Assembly: GCA_026708305.1 (NCBI GenBank)
Contig: JAPOVD010000001.1
Location: 159,497-223,496, forward strand
Source of the DNA: Nitrososphaerota archaeon
GTDB lineage: Archaea > Thermoproteota > Nitrososphaeria > Nitrososphaerales > Nitrosopumilaceae
Length of the DNA stretch: 64,000 bases
Reading direction: 5' to 3'
This document shows, piece by piece, positions 28,105-37,268 of this stretch. The notes beneath the pieces are model-generated. The model was not told the origin of the DNA, searched no databases, and worked only from the letters and a program-made list of their open reading frames with translations. A program made the translations under genes and the position numbers. The first letter of the stretch is position 1; each line of letters starts with the position of its first letter.

Positions 28105-31100
28105 ATGCAAATGACTAACAAGCTTAATTTGAAAAAAATTGAGAATCATATTCGTAAAAAAACAAAAATTTCACAATTGCATGAATTAATACGCAAGGCA
28201 AGAAAGAAAAAGATCATATTTATAGAAGGGCCTCCAACCATGAATGGAAAACCACATATAGGTCATCTTCGAGGCAGGATAATAAAAGATTTTTGGTATA
28301 GAAACAACACTCTAAAAGGTCACTATATAAAATTTAACTCAGGTTGGGATACTCAAGGGTTACCAATTGAATTACAAGCTGAAAAAGAACTAAATATACA
28401 CGGTAGTAAAACAACTATATTAAAATATTCAAGTATTGAAAAATTAGTATTAGAATGTAAAAAACTAGTGAATAAATATCAAAAATTTTGGATTTGTATG
28501 GATGAATTGTTAGGAATGTCATTCAATCAAAAATTAGCATATAAAACATGTGATGATCATTACATAGAAAAAGAATGGCAAATATTAAAAACAGCTTATG
28601 AAAACAAGATTTTGACAGAAGGATATATGGTAGTAGGATATTGTCCCAGTTGCCAAACATCTTTAAGTCATGCAGAAATAAACCAAACATATGAAGTTGT
28701 AGAAGATCCATCATTATATTATAAAGTAAGATTAAGTGATGAAAACGCTTTTTTAATTGTTTGGACAACCATGCCATTTACATTAATAACAGATGCAATG
28801 ATTGGGGTCAATCCAGAAGAATATTATGTGTATATAAAAACTAATAATGAAGTATGGATAATATGTGAAAAACGAATAAACGAATTTACAAAAGAAATGA
28901 AAATTTCAAGTTATCAGGTGATTAAAAAAATTAAAGGTATAGAGTTGGAAGGGAAAAAATATATTCACCCTTTATTACGAAATATACCAAAATTACAATT
29001 ACTAGCTAATGATGACAATTTTCATATTACAGTAGCTGAAAAATTTGTTGATGCTAACACTGGAAGTGGATTAGTTCATATTGCTCCTGCCAATGGAGAA
29101 GACGACTACGAAGTAGCAGTAAAAAGAAAAATATCAATTTTTAATCCAATAGATGATGAAGCAAAATTTAATGAAGATGCTGGCACATATGCAAATTTAT
29201 TTGTAAGAAACGCTGATAAAAAAATAATTAATGATCTAATAAAAAATGAAGCAATGGTGAAAATTGGGAAAATCAACCATAAATATCCATTATGTTGGCG
29301 TTCAAAACATAGAATAATTTGGTTAGCACGAAGAGGATTTTTTTATATGTTAGACAGATTAGGAAACAATGCAATAAATGCAGCTTCTTCTGCAAACTAT
29401 TTCTTTGCGAAATCAAGAAATAGATTTTTGAATATAGTACAAGAAAAACATCCGTGGTGTATATCACGTGAAAGATTTTGGGGATGCCCAATCCCTATTT
29501 GGAATTGTAAAAAATGTGGTAGAACGGAAAAACTATTTTCACGAAATGAGATAATTAACAAGGCATATAAATTACCAGACGGACCAAACTTTGAGTTACA
29601 TAGGCCGTGGATAGATAAGATCAGTATAAAATGTGAAAAATGCAATTCAATTATGGAAAGAGAACAATTTGTGTTGGACACATGGCATAATAGTGGTGCA
29701 GCAATGTATGCATCATTATCAAATGAAGAATATGACAATGAAACACCAGTATGCTTTCTAACAGAAGGCATAGATCAAACTAGAGGATGGGCATATACGC
29801 TACTAATTGAAAATGTGATTTTACAAAATAAATCAATTTCACCATATAAAACATTTTTGTTTCAGGGACACGTATTAGATAACAATGGAAATAAAATGAG
29901 TAAAAGTTTAGGAAATGTCATAGATGCAATAGATATAATGAATAAGTATCCAGTAGACATAATAAGATTTTATTTCATATGGAAATCAAATCCAATAGAC
30001 CCAATAAATTTTAATGAAGATGAAATAATGTTAAGACCATATCAAATAATAAATACTCTTTATAATGTACATGTTTATTTTAAACAAAATAGCGAATATG
30101 ACAAATTTATACCAACTAATAATAACAAAAAATTACAAATTGCAGATCAATGGATATTATCTAAATTTCAAAAATTAATAATCCAAATTGATGAAAATAA
30201 TGAAAATTGTAGGTTTCATGAAACTGCAAAACGATTGGAAGATTTTATAATAAATTCATTGAGTCAAATATACATACCAATGATAAGAGAAGAATTATGG
30301 AACGAATCAGGATTCAATAAAGATAGACGCGATCTTATTTACAATATATTATTCATAATTTTAAAAAATATATATTTGTTGATTCATCCTATTTCTCCAT
30401 TCATTAGTGAATTTTTATATTTGGATATAACTGGTAAACAGAATATATTAACAAGCAAATGGCCAAAACCTAAAATTGAACTAATAAATGACAATGTAGA
30501 AAAATCATTTGAGTTAATGAAAGATATAACATCCATGGTTTCTTCTGCACGAGTAAAAGGAAACATAAAAAGAAGATGGCCTTTAAATAATGCCAAAATT
30601 TATTTGAAAAAAGATCTTATGCTACAACTACTTCAAGTAAAAAAATTATTAATTAAACAAATAAATGTTAAACATTGCGAAATAATTGAAGTTCAAAATA
30701 AAAATGATAATACAATCAAAAATATTTTGGAATTATATAATCAAAATGCACCAATGAAACCAATAATTAAAGTAAACATGAAAACGGTAGCACCAAAGCT
30801 AAAAGAAAACACAAGTAGGCTTATAGACTTTATAAATGATAAAAATCCAATTGAATTATTAAAATTAATACAAAAAAAAGAAATTCTATATATCGATGAT
30901 GAATACGACATAGAAATTGATGAAAATGATTTGAAAGTTGATTTTATTGCTGAAAATGGATATATAAAATCTAGTAAAGATGATAAGTTAGTTTTTTTAT
31001 CTATAGAAAGAGACAAAGAAATGCTCATTGAAGGATTCACAAGAGATCTTGCTAGAAGACTACAATCATTACGAAAAGAAAGAGGGTATAAACCTACTGA

Positions 31101-31278
31101 TATATTAAATATCGCATCTATAGTCGGTTTAAAAAAAGATAAAATCAATCTAATCAGTAAAAAACGAAGCGAATTAGCTCAGCTAGTAAGAGTAAAAAAT
31201 GTAAATTTTATGGAAACGTGTAATGAATACAAGAATTATAATATAGATGGAGAAATAGTAATGTTATCAGTAGAATAA
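28105..31278 (+). CDS. ileS: Isoleucyl-tRNA synthetase
   Basis: A 1057-aa class I synthetase. HIGH motif at residues 51-54 (GKPHIGHLRG), editing domain with FLIVWTTMPFTLITDAM, zinc-type pairs CPSC and CKKCG, GWDTQGLP, GIDQTRGWAYTLL and KMSKSLGN near residue 600. The length and C-terminal domain fit the archaeal/eukaryotic-like type. It charges tRNA-Ile. It is divergent from purD across ~75 bp. Confidence 0.97.
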   Translation: MQMTNKLNLKKIENHIRKKTKISQLHELIRKARKKKIIFIEGPPTMNGKPHIGHLRGRIIKDFWYRNNTLKGHYIKFNSGWDTQGLPIELQAEKELNIHGSKTTILKYSSIEKLVLECKKLVNKYQKFWICMDELLGMSFNQKLAYKTCDDHYIEKEWQILKTAYENKILTEGYMVVGYCPSCQTSLSHAEINQTYEVVEDPSLYYKVRLSDENAFLIVWTTMPFTLITDAMIGVNPEEYYVYIKTNNEVWIICEKRINEFTKEMKISSYQVIKKIKGIELEGKKYIHPLLRNIPKLQLLANDDNFHITVAEKFVDANTGSGLVHIAPANGEDDYEVAVKRKISIFNPIDDEAKFNEDAGTYANLFVRNADKKIINDLIKNEAMVKIGKINHKYPLCWRSKHRIIWLARRGFFYMLDRLGNNAINAASSANYFFAKSRNRFLNIVQEKHPWCISRERFWGCPIPIWNCKKCGRTEKLFSRNEIINKAYKLPDGPNFELHRPWIDKISIKCEKCNSIMEREQFVLDTWHNSGAAMYASLSNEEYDNETPVCFLTEGIDQTRGWAYTLLIENVILQNKSISPYKTFLFQGHVLDNNGNKMSKSLGNVIDAIDIMNKYPVDIIRFYFIWKSNPIDPINFNEDEIMLRPYQIINTLYNVHVYFKQNSEYDKFIPTNNNKKLQIADQWILSKFQKLIIQIDENNENCRFHETAKRLEDFIINSLSQIYIPMIREELWNESGFNKDRRDLIYNILFIILKNIYLLIHPISPFISEFLYLDITGKQNILTSKWPKPKIELINDNVEKSFELMKDITSMVSSARVKGNIKRRWPLNNAKIYLKKDLMLQLLQVKKLLIKQINVKHCEIIEVQNKNDNTIKNILELYNQNAPMKPIIKVNMKTVAPKLKENTSRLIDFINDKNPIELLKLIQKKEILYIDDEYDIEIDENDLKVDFIAENGYIKSSKDDKLVFLSIERDKEMLIEGFTRDLARRLQSLRKERGYKPTDILNIASIVGLKKDKINLISKKRSELAQLVRVKNVNFMETCNEYKNYNIDGEIVMLSVE

Positions 31279-31365
31279 ATTATGAGGTATTAAATTAGAT
31301 ATAAATTTAGTCAAATTTGTTTACCAATCACCAAAAATTATGTAAATTAACAGGTATTCATCACG

Positions 31366-31391
31366 TTTTAATTTGTTAATTCAAATTAAAA
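31366..31391. terminator. Perfect 10-bp hairpin after ileS (possible terminator or operator)
   Basis: The arms TTTTAATTTG and CAAATTAAAA are perfect reverse complements around a 6-nt TTAATT loop. It lies 88 bp past the ileS stop and ~145 bp before sucC. The stem is almost all A-T, so it may equally be a protein-binding palindrome. Function is not established. Confidence 0.35.
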
Positions 31392-31520
31392 TTATGTACA
31401 GCTTCGTACTAGTTTAATTAGATCTATGTTTTGCAATGCAAACGTATCACGTAACTAAATTTAAACTAATCAATACCGTACAATTTATATCACAATAAAA
31501 TTTCATATAGGTTATAAAAT

Positions 31521-31526
31521 AAGGAG
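31521..31526 (+). promoter_or_regulatory. Shine-Dalgarno of sucC
   Basis: AAGGAG lies 8 bases before the sucC ATG, a good spacing. Most other genes here lack such a site, so sucC probably has a real 5' leader. Confidence 0.7.
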
Positions 31527-31534
31527 TAATTTTC

Positions 31535-32644
31535 ATGCGGTTATTGGAATATCAAGCTAAAGAAATATTTTCAAAGTATGATATACAGACACCTAAAGGA
31601 TTTGTATCAAATAATGTAGAAGAAGGATTAGCACATGCAATGAAATTAAAATTTCCAGTGATAATTAAATCTCAAGTTCCAGTTGGAGGTAGAGGAAAAG
31701 CTGGAGCTATACAAAAATGCAATAATGTTGATGAATTCATGTTGAAATATAATCAAGTTTTGAATATGAAAATAAAAGATGAAAAACCTAGAGCGATATT
31801 AACAGAAAAATTAACATCGTACGAAAAAGAACTATATTTATCAATATTTTTAAATCGTAATAAAAGATGTTATAACATCATCGCATCACTACAAGGTGGA
31901 ATTGAAATAGAATCTTTTAAAAATCAAATTATTCATGAAGCTGATTTAAATTCTTTTAATGAAGAATTAGCATCACAAATAGCTAATGAGATCAATTTAG
32001 ATGAAAAATCTAAATATAATTTTGTTCAAATTCTGCAAAAATTATTTAAATTAGTTGTAAATATGGAAGCAGAATTAGCAGAGATTAATCCATTAGTAAT
32101 GTTAAAAGATGGTAAATTATTAGCAATAGATGGAAAAATAATAACTGACGATAATGCAAATTTCAGACAACAAACATTACAAAACTTTAAACAAAAAACA
32201 GTAATAGAAGAAATAGCAGAAAAAAATGGGTTTTCTTTAGTAGAACTAGATGGAAATATAGCAGTTATTGGTAATGGAGCTGGATTAGTTATGTCAACAT
32301 TAGATGTTTTAACAGATAATGGAGGGAAAGCTGCATGTTTTTTGGATGTTGGTGGCAGTGCAACTATAAATTCAGTATATGAAGCATTAAAGATTATAAA
32401 TAAAATAAAAAATGTAAAAGGAATCTTGATAAATCTATATGGAGGGATAGTAAAAACTACAACTGTTGCTTATGCGTTGATTAAAGCATATGAAGACAAA
32501 TTAATCAACGTTCCAATATCAGCGAGATTAAAAGGAACTGAATTTCAAAAGTCAAAGGAGTTATTAGAAACTAAAAATATAAGCATGTTTGATTCTGTAG
32601 AAAGCGCAATAATTTTTATAATAAAAGAGGTAGAAAAATGTTAG
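31535..32644 (+). CDS. sucC: Succinyl-CoA synthetase (ADP-forming) beta subunit
   Basis: A 369-aa ATP-grasp protein. MRLLEYQAKEIFSKYDI, VPVGGRGKAGAIQ, ELAEINPLVM, GAGLVMSTLDVL and CFLDVGGSATINSVYEAL are typical SucC segments. With SucD it interconverts succinyl-CoA and succinate with ATP. It overlaps sucD by 7 bp. In ammonia-oxidising archaea it would link the partial TCA reactions with the hydroxypropionate/hydroxybutyrate carbon cycle; that link is background knowledge, not visible here. Confidence 0.96.
   Translation: MRLLEYQAKEIFSKYDIQTPKGFVSNNVEEGLAHAMKLKFPVIIKSQVPVGGRGKAGAIQKCNNVDEFMLKYNQVLNMKIKDEKPRAILTEKLTSYEKELYLSIFLNRNKRCYNIIASLQGGIEIESFKNQIIHEADLNSFNEELASQIANEINLDEKSKYNFVQILQKLFKLVVNMEAELAEINPLVMLKDGKLLAIDGKIITDDNANFRQQTLQNFKQKTVIEEIAEKNGFSLVELDGNIAVIGNGAGLVMSTLDVLTDNGGKAACFLDVGGSATINSVYEALKIINKIKNVKGILINLYGGIVKTTTVAYALIKAYEDKLINVPISARLKGTEFQKSKELLETKNISMFDSVESAIIFIIKEVEKC
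32627..32631 (+). promoter_or_regulatory. Shine-Dalgarno of sucD inside sucC
   Basis: GAGGT lies 6 bases before the sucD ATG, within the 3' end of sucC. This supports translation of sucD from a polycistronic message. Confidence 0.6.
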
Positions 32645-33546
32645 ATATTTTTGACTTATTAGTAGGTTGCAGCAATGATCATGATTATAAAAATAAATCA
32701 GTAATAGTACAAGGAATTACTGGAAAATTTGGATCCTTGCACACCAAAAACATGATCTCGTATGGTACAAACATTGTTGCAGGAGTGACACCAGGTAAAG
32801 GTGGAACAAAATTTGATAATATAAATATCTACAACACAGTTTCAGAAGCTATCAAGCAAACAAAATCAAAGATATCAGTAATGTTTATGCCGGCTAAGTT
32901 TTTTTTGGATGCTGCAAAAGATGCTATCAATTCGGGTATAAAATTACTAATAGCGATACCAGAACATGTACCAATCAAAGATACAATGATTGCATTAGAT
33001 CTAGCTAGAAAAAATAATGCAATAATAATAGGACCGAATACTCCTGGCATTATAGTACCAAACATAATTAAATTAGGCATAATGCCAGCAACTCCTTTTA
33101 AGTCAGGCAACATTACGATTTTATCAAAAAGTGGTACATTAATGTATGAAGTATCAGATGAAATAAGTAAATATGGTTTTGGCCAAAATATAGCTATTGG
33201 CATAGGTGGAGATCCAATAAATGGCACAAGGTTAATAGATGCATTCAACATGATAAAAAATAGATCTAGTTTAGCAGGTATAGTAATAGTAGGAGAAATA
33301 GGTGGAGATGCAGAAGAAATATTAGCACAACATGTAATAGATACAAACTTCAAAAAACCAATTGTGTCATATATAGCAGGTCGATCTGCACCAAAAGAAA
33401 AACATATGGGGCATGCAGGAGCCATAGTTTATGGTGAATATGGATCAGCAGAATCAAAAATTAAAATGTTTAACAATGCAAACATACCAGTTGCAAAAAA
33501 ACCAAGTGAGATACCAGGATTATTAGCAGAGAGATTAAAAATATAA
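32638..33546 (+). CDS. sucD: Succinyl-CoA synthetase alpha subunit
   Basis: A 302-aa CoA-binding protein. VQGITGKFGSLHTKNM (CoA-binding), TPGKGGTKFDN, GPNTPGIIVP, GIGGDPINGTRLIDA and the phospho-His region GHAGAIVYGEYGSAESK are present. It forms the catalytic complex with SucC, carrying the phosphohistidine. It overlaps sucC and has its own Shine-Dalgarno. Confidence 0.96.
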   Translation: MLDIFDLLVGCSNDHDYKNKSVIVQGITGKFGSLHTKNMISYGTNIVAGVTPGKGGTKFDNINIYNTVSEAIKQTKSKISVMFMPAKFFLDAAKDAINSGIKLLIAIPEHVPIKDTMIALDLARKNNAIIIGPNTPGIIVPNIIKLGIMPATPFKSGNITILSKSGTLMYEVSDEISKYGFGQNIAIGIGGDPINGTRLIDAFNMIKNRSSLAGIVIVGEIGGDAEEILAQHVIDTNFKKPIVSYIAGRSAPKEKHMGHAGAIVYGEYGSAESKIKMFNNANIPVAKKPSEIPGLLAERLKI

Positions 33547-33569
33547 GACAAACTAATGTGTAATTTATA

Positions 33570-33737
33570 ATGACAATAACAGATCCAGAAAAAAAAAAAT
33601 TAGCACAAGAAGTACGACTTCATTTAAAAATTTGCTTAGATTGTGGAGTAAGGAATTCTATTCATGCAAATAGATGTAGAAAATGTCACAAAAATAATTT
33701 AAGGTTAAAAAATAGAACATTACGTGCAAAGAAATAA
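33570..33737 (+). CDS. rpl40e: Ribosomal protein L40e
   Basis: A 55-aa ORF. It begins MTITDPEKKKLAQEV and contains the zinc-binding arrangement ICLDCGVRN...RCRKCH, i.e. C22, C25, C36, C39, followed by a basic tail ending RTLRAKK. This is the archaeal L40e zinc ribbon of the large ribosomal subunit. It lies 23 bp after sucD and 24 bp before a tRNA-Val gene. Confidence 0.93.
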   Translation: MTITDPEKKKLAQEVRLHLKICLDCGVRNSIHANRCRKCHKNNLRLKNRTLRAKK

Positions 33738-33761
33738 TATCAAAAGCAATTAAAAACAATT

Positions 33762-33853
33762 GGACTGGTAGTCTAGTGGCATGATGATGCCCTCACATGG
33801 CGTATAGAATATTATTCTCGCTAAGATCATGGGTTCAAATCCCATCCAGTCCA
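33762..33853 (+). tRNA. tRNA-Val (anticodon CAC) with noncanonical intron
   Basis: The acceptor stem GGACTGG pairs with CCAGTCC, discriminator A at 33853. The D-arm has GTC/GAT and a GG in the loop. The anticodon stem ATGCC/GGCGT surrounds loop CTCACAT with CAC at 33794-33796. The T-arm is ATGGG-TTCAAAT-CCCAT. Between the anticodon stem and T-arm lie 25 nt instead of about 5; removing 20 nt (33804-33823) gives a normal variable loop AGATC. CCA is not encoded. Confidence 0.93.
33804..33823 (+). other. Predicted 20-nt tRNA intron between positions 43 and 44
   Basis: The region folds as a bulge-helix-bulge. Exon GGCG pairs with intron CGCT (4 bp, one G-U), flanked by 3-nt bulges TAT and AAG; an inner stem AGAAT/ATTCT has an ATT loop. 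Cutting after the first base of each bulge removes exactly 20 nt and restores a full anticodon stem and 5-nt variable loop. The outer helix is weak, so it is a relaxed motif. Splicing would need the archaeal tRNA endonuclease. Confidence 0.75.
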
Positions 33854-33918
33854 CAAAAAACAAAATGAAAACATCTAGAAAATTATATAATATTCAAAAA
33901 GATACATAATATGATTAT

Positions 33919-35667
33919 ATGTATAAAAGCAGTAACTGGAATTTACAAGATCTGATAAAAAATAATCAGGAATTAGAAAATATGATGCAAAAAATTAAAC
34001 AAGATGTAGAAAAATTCAAAACAATGCATTGTGTTTTGAATCAAAAAATAACCTCAAATAATTTTTTAAAAATTTTAGACATGTTAGAAAAAATCTATAA
34101 AAATATTAATATAATTAGTTCGTTTGCATCATTATCCTATTCTACAAACACACAATCAGAAGAAAAGACATTATTGCTTACACAAATAAAAAAATTCAAT
34201 ATTGATATTTACAATGAATTATTATATTTTGATTTATGGTGGACAAAAATTAATAAAAAAATTGCAAATAAATTAATTAAAAAAGCAAACCATGTATCAG
34301 AATATTTAGAATATAAGCGTAAGTTACATAAACACACTTTAAATGAGAAAGAAGAAAAAATAATAAATATTTTAAATATGACTGGAATTTCTGCATTAAC
34401 TGAGATATACGTAAAAATAACCAATTCATTCAAATATAGATTAACAATAAATAGAAAATACGTAGAATTAACTAGAGATGAAATATCCAATTACTTTAGA
34501 GATGAAAATGCCACATTAAGAAAAAAGTCATATAATTCGGTATTAAGTAAATTTGAACAAAACCAAATAGTTTTAAGCGATATTTATCGCAATATAGTAT
34601 TAAATTGGAACAACGAAGGAATCAAAATTAGAAAATTTAAGTCACCAATTTCGATACGAAATATAGAAAACAACATTGGCGATAATGTAATAGAACAATT
34701 ACTAGAAGTTTGTAAAAAAAATATCAATATCTTCCAAAAATTTTTTACCATAAAAGCAAAATTATTGAAAATGAAAAAATTAAATCGTTATGACTTATAT
34801 GCACCAATATGCCCACAAAAAGAAAAATATAGTTACGATAAAAGTTTAAAGCTCATTTTAAAAACAATACAAAAATTTGATTTGCGATTATTTGAAAGTG
34901 CAAACAAAATTATCAATTCTGCTCACATAGACTCGATAATAAGATTTGGTAAAAAAGATGGAGCGTTTTGTAGTAGTATAGCTCCAGGGATTACTCCATA
35001 CGTGTTAGTGAATTTTACTGATAAATTAAAAGATATCTTTACAGTATCACATGAACTAGGACATGCAATGCATGGAGAAATTTGCAAACAACCTATGTTA
35101 GTATATGAACCAGTATTACCGCTTGCAGAAACAGCATCAACATTTACTGAATTATTAGTATATGATGAATTAATTAACCAAAAAAATGAAAATGAACAAA
35201 AAAAAGCCATGATGATAACAGAACGTATTAATGATTTGTATGCTACAATAATGCGACAAGCATTTTTCACAAAATTTGAAATAGATGTTCATAAAAAAAT
35301 AGCTAATGGTGCTACCACACATGATATATCAAAAATATATTTACAAAATCTCACTACACAGTTTGGTGATTCAATAAACGTACCAAACGTATTTTCTGTA
35401 GAATGGTGTTCAATACCACATTTTTTTCATGCACCATTTTATTGTTATTCTTATTCTTTTGGCAATCTATTGTCACTATCTCTTTTTCAAACTTTTAAAG
35501 AGGAACAATCTTCAGACATGTTTGTCAATATATTGATGGAAGGAGGATCCAAAAAACCAGAAATTTTATTGAAAAAATATGGCATAGACATAAATCAATA
35601 TGAATTTTGGGAACGTGGGTTTAAATACATTGAAGAACAATTGCAACAATTAGAAAAAATTTATTAA
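33919..35667 (+). CDS. pepF: Oligoendopeptidase F-like M3 metallopeptidase
   Basis: A 582-aa peptidase. The zinc motif HELGHAMH has His378, Glu379 and His382; the downstream ligand lies in LAETASTFTELLVYDE. C-terminal PFYCYSYSFGNLLSLSL is typical of PepF/M3B. It degrades short peptides in the cytoplasm; no signal peptide is seen. Length is near the family's ~600 aa. Confidence 0.94.
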   Translation: MYKSSNWNLQDLIKNNQELENMMQKIKQDVEKFKTMHCVLNQKITSNNFLKILDMLEKIYKNINIISSFASLSYSTNTQSEEKTLLLTQIKKFNIDIYNELLYFDLWWTKINKKIANKLIKKANHVSEYLEYKRKLHKHTLNEKEEKIINILNMTGISALTEIYVKITNSFKYRLTINRKYVELTRDEISNYFRDENATLRKKSYNSVLSKFEQNQIVLSDIYRNIVLNWNNEGIKIRKFKSPISIRNIENNIGDNVIEQLLEVCKKNINIFQKFFTIKAKLLKMKKLNRYDLYAPICPQKEKYSYDKSLKLILKTIQKFDLRLFESANKIINSAHIDSIIRFGKKDGAFCSSIAPGITPYVLVNFTDKLKDIFTVSHELGHAMHGEICKQPMLVYEPVLPLAETASTFTELLVYDELINQKNENEQKKAMMITERINDLYATIMRQAFFTKFEIDVHKKIANGATTHDISKIYLQNLTTQFGDSINVPNVFSVEWCSIPHFFHAPFYCYSYSFGNLLSLSLFQTFKEEQSSDMFVNILMEGGSKKPEILLKKYGIDINQYEFWERGFKYIEEQLQQLEKIY

Positions 35668-35688
35668 TACGATTATTTTATGATCATA

Positions 35689-36243
35689 TTAAAGTATTAA
35701 TACAGCAGAAGCAAAGACGGTTGTCCACCTTCCTTTTTTGTCACCTATAGCAGTTTGTGTTATGTTTGATGTTTTATATATTTCTCCAGATATGTTCCAT
35801 TGTTGTCTTTTTTCATCCCAGCTAGTGTCAATATCAAATGGTATTCCTAATGATGAAGCCAACATTTGTGCAGCTATATCTTCTGCATAGTCACCTGCTT
35901 CTTTTTCTGTTTTTCCAAACGAATGATATTCTGATAAATATCCATAATGTTTATTATTTTTTGGTCTAGCTATACCTACTGAAGATGCAGATAATCTATG
36001 AGGTTCACAATTTTGATTCTTAGAATATATTGTAAATAAGATCTGTCCAGGTTTTATAAGTCTAAGACCTTCATTTCTAGATATAAATTTAGCTCCTGGT
36101 GGAAATATACTAGATATGGAAACTAGATTTGTTCCAGCAATACCTGCATCTCTCAAAGCATATTCAAAACTAGTAAGCTTATCTTCATGTACACCTTTTC
36201 CTTTTGTTAAAAATAATTTTTTTGCCACTAAATCTAACATCAT
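35689..36243 (-). CDS. pdaD: Pyruvoyl-dependent arginine decarboxylase
   Basis: A 184-aa proenzyme. The segment LVSISSIFPPGAKF contains the Ser44-Ser45 bond where self-cleavage makes the pyruvoyl group. GKGVHEDKLTSFEYALRDAG and VGIARPKNNKHYGYLSEYH follow the family pattern. It makes agmatine from arginine as a first step to polyamines, needed by deoxyhypusine synthase. A switch in specificity to S-adenosylmethionine in related archaeal enzymes is possible. Confidence 0.93.
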   Translation of the reverse strand: MMLDLVAKKLFLTKGKGVHEDKLTSFEYALRDAGIAGTNLVSISSIFPPGAKFISRNEGLRLIKPGQILFTIYSKNQNCEPHRLSASSVGIARPKNNKHYGYLSEYHSFGKTEKEAGDYAEDIAAQMLASSLGIPFDIDTSWDEKRQQWNISGEIYKTSNITQTAIGDKKGRWTTVFASAVLIL

Positions 36244-36316
36244 GTATTCGAAAAAATATTTTGTATTTATATTTTGGCAATCACTAATTTACTAAATTTA
36301 ATGTTTCATAATAAAA

Positions 36317-36493
36317 TTATTTATACTTATTAAAAAATAACCATCCAAAAAATCCTCCTAAAGATAAATTGATTACTCCCAATATTGTCACCATAGGCTT
36401 ATGCATAAACAGTCCGAGTAAAATTCCATACATGCCTGTAAACAAAAAGACTAACAATAAAATTTTGACTTTGTGTTTTTTTAGTTTTTTCAA
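36317..36493 (-). CDS. Tiny two-helix membrane protein
   Basis: A 58-aa ORF starting at TTG (36493). The start is very basic (KKLKKHKVK), followed by two hydrophobic helices at ~11-29 and ~34-54 and a short basic tail NKYK. The positive-inside pattern predicts both ends in the cytoplasm. No family is recognised. It is divergent from tRNA-Thr and follows the pdaD gene region upstream. Support comes from a coherent hydrophobic pattern and a start context like that of other genes here. Confidence 0.55.
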   Translation of the reverse strand: MKKLKKHKVKILLLVFLFTGMYGILLGLFMHKPMVTILGVINLSLGGFFGWLFFNKYK

Positions 36494-36572
36494 TAGATGA
36501 TATACATAAGTAACAGTTAAAATGATTATTATTTGTAGTTAACAATTTAAGGATCAGAAAATAATTGCCTAT

Positions 36573-36647
36573 GCCAATGTAGCTCAGATTGGTTAGAGCA
36601 TTCGCCTTGTAAGCGAAAGGTCGAGGGTTCAAATCCCTCTATTGGCT
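36573..36647 (+). tRNA. tRNA-Thr (anticodon TGT)
   Basis: Acceptor GCCAATG pairs with TATTGGC (one G-U), discriminator T. D-arm AGCTCAGATTGGTTAGAGCA, anticodon stem TTCGC/GCGAA around CTTGTAA with TGT at 36608-36610, and T-arm GAGGG-TTCAAAT-CCCTC are all regular. No intron, no encoded CCA. Confidence 0.96.
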
Positions 36648-36701
36648 CATTTATAAAGATTTATAAAAATATTATTTACAAATTAATAGTATAATAAATA
36701 T

Positions 36702-37208
36702 TTGAAAAAATGTTGCGGCATGGTTAGAAAATTAATTAATAATAAATTAATGCTTATTTCAATTAGTATAATAAGTTTATCTATATTTTTTGTTTATAAT
36801 GAAACAAGCCATCAAGCAACATGCGAATCTTCTTACAACAACTTAATAAAACTACAAAATCAATTAAAAGAATTACAATCAAAATTTGATTCTAATATTA
36901 AATTATTCAAAAACAACATGATGAATAAAGATGATGTTATCAAACACTCTAAATCATATGGCAAAAATATAGAAAATTTAATAAATTCATATAAAAGATT
37001 AGATATTCCTATAGAAATGCATAATTCTGATATATTATACAAAATGTCTTTAGACACACAATACAAAAGCAATCAATTGATGATTAAATGGTTAAATAAC
37101 CAAAATGATAGTAACTTAATTCGATCAAATTATTTCTTACAAAATTCATTCGAATACGAATCAGGAGCAATAACATTATACAATAATCAAATATCAAAGT
37201 GTTTTTAA
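36702..37208 (+). CDS. Membrane-anchored hypothetical protein
   Basis: A 168-aa protein from a TTG start. One hydrophobic helix lies at ~17-33 (LMLISISIISLSIFFVY) after a basic N-terminus, then ~130 mostly helical residues with a coiled-coil-like segment LQNQLKELQSKFDSNIKL. The topology predicts a short cytoplasmic tail and an extracellular helical domain. Cys residues at both ends might pair. Not recognised. Confidence 0.7.
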   Translation: MKKCCGMVRKLINNKLMLISISIISLSIFFVYNETSHQATCESSYNNLIKLQNQLKELQSKFDSNIKLFKNNMMNKDDVIKHSKSYGKNIENLINSYKRLDIPIEMHNSDILYKMSLDTQYKSNQLMIKWLNNQNDSNLIRSNYFLQNSFEYESGAITLYNNQISKCF

Positions 37209-37268
37209 AAATATTTTTGTAATTTAAAAATATATAAATTAATAAATCAAAAATAATGAAACATCGTA

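Larger units (their letters stand above)
31279..31534. other. Intergenic region between ileS and sucC
   Basis: A 256-bp AT-rich spacer. It contains a perfect 10-bp inverted repeat at 31366-31391, a smaller GTAC/GTAC repeat around 31394-31407, and the Shine-Dalgarno of sucC at its right end. I see no open frame or recognisable RNA gene in it. Confidence 0.6.

Noticed and set aside
32829-33425. Minus-strand frame of 198 aa
   Set aside because: Antisense to sucD; low-complexity product and no start context.
33762-33853. tRNA-Val as a tRNA with long variable arm
   Set aside because: Long variable arms are expected in Leu/Ser tRNAs, and the 20-nt excess fits a bulge-helix-bulge intron with clean splicing.
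36399-36632. Minus-strand frame of 77 aa
   Set aside because: It covers the antisense of tRNA-Thr and conflicts with the 58-aa membrane protein frame.
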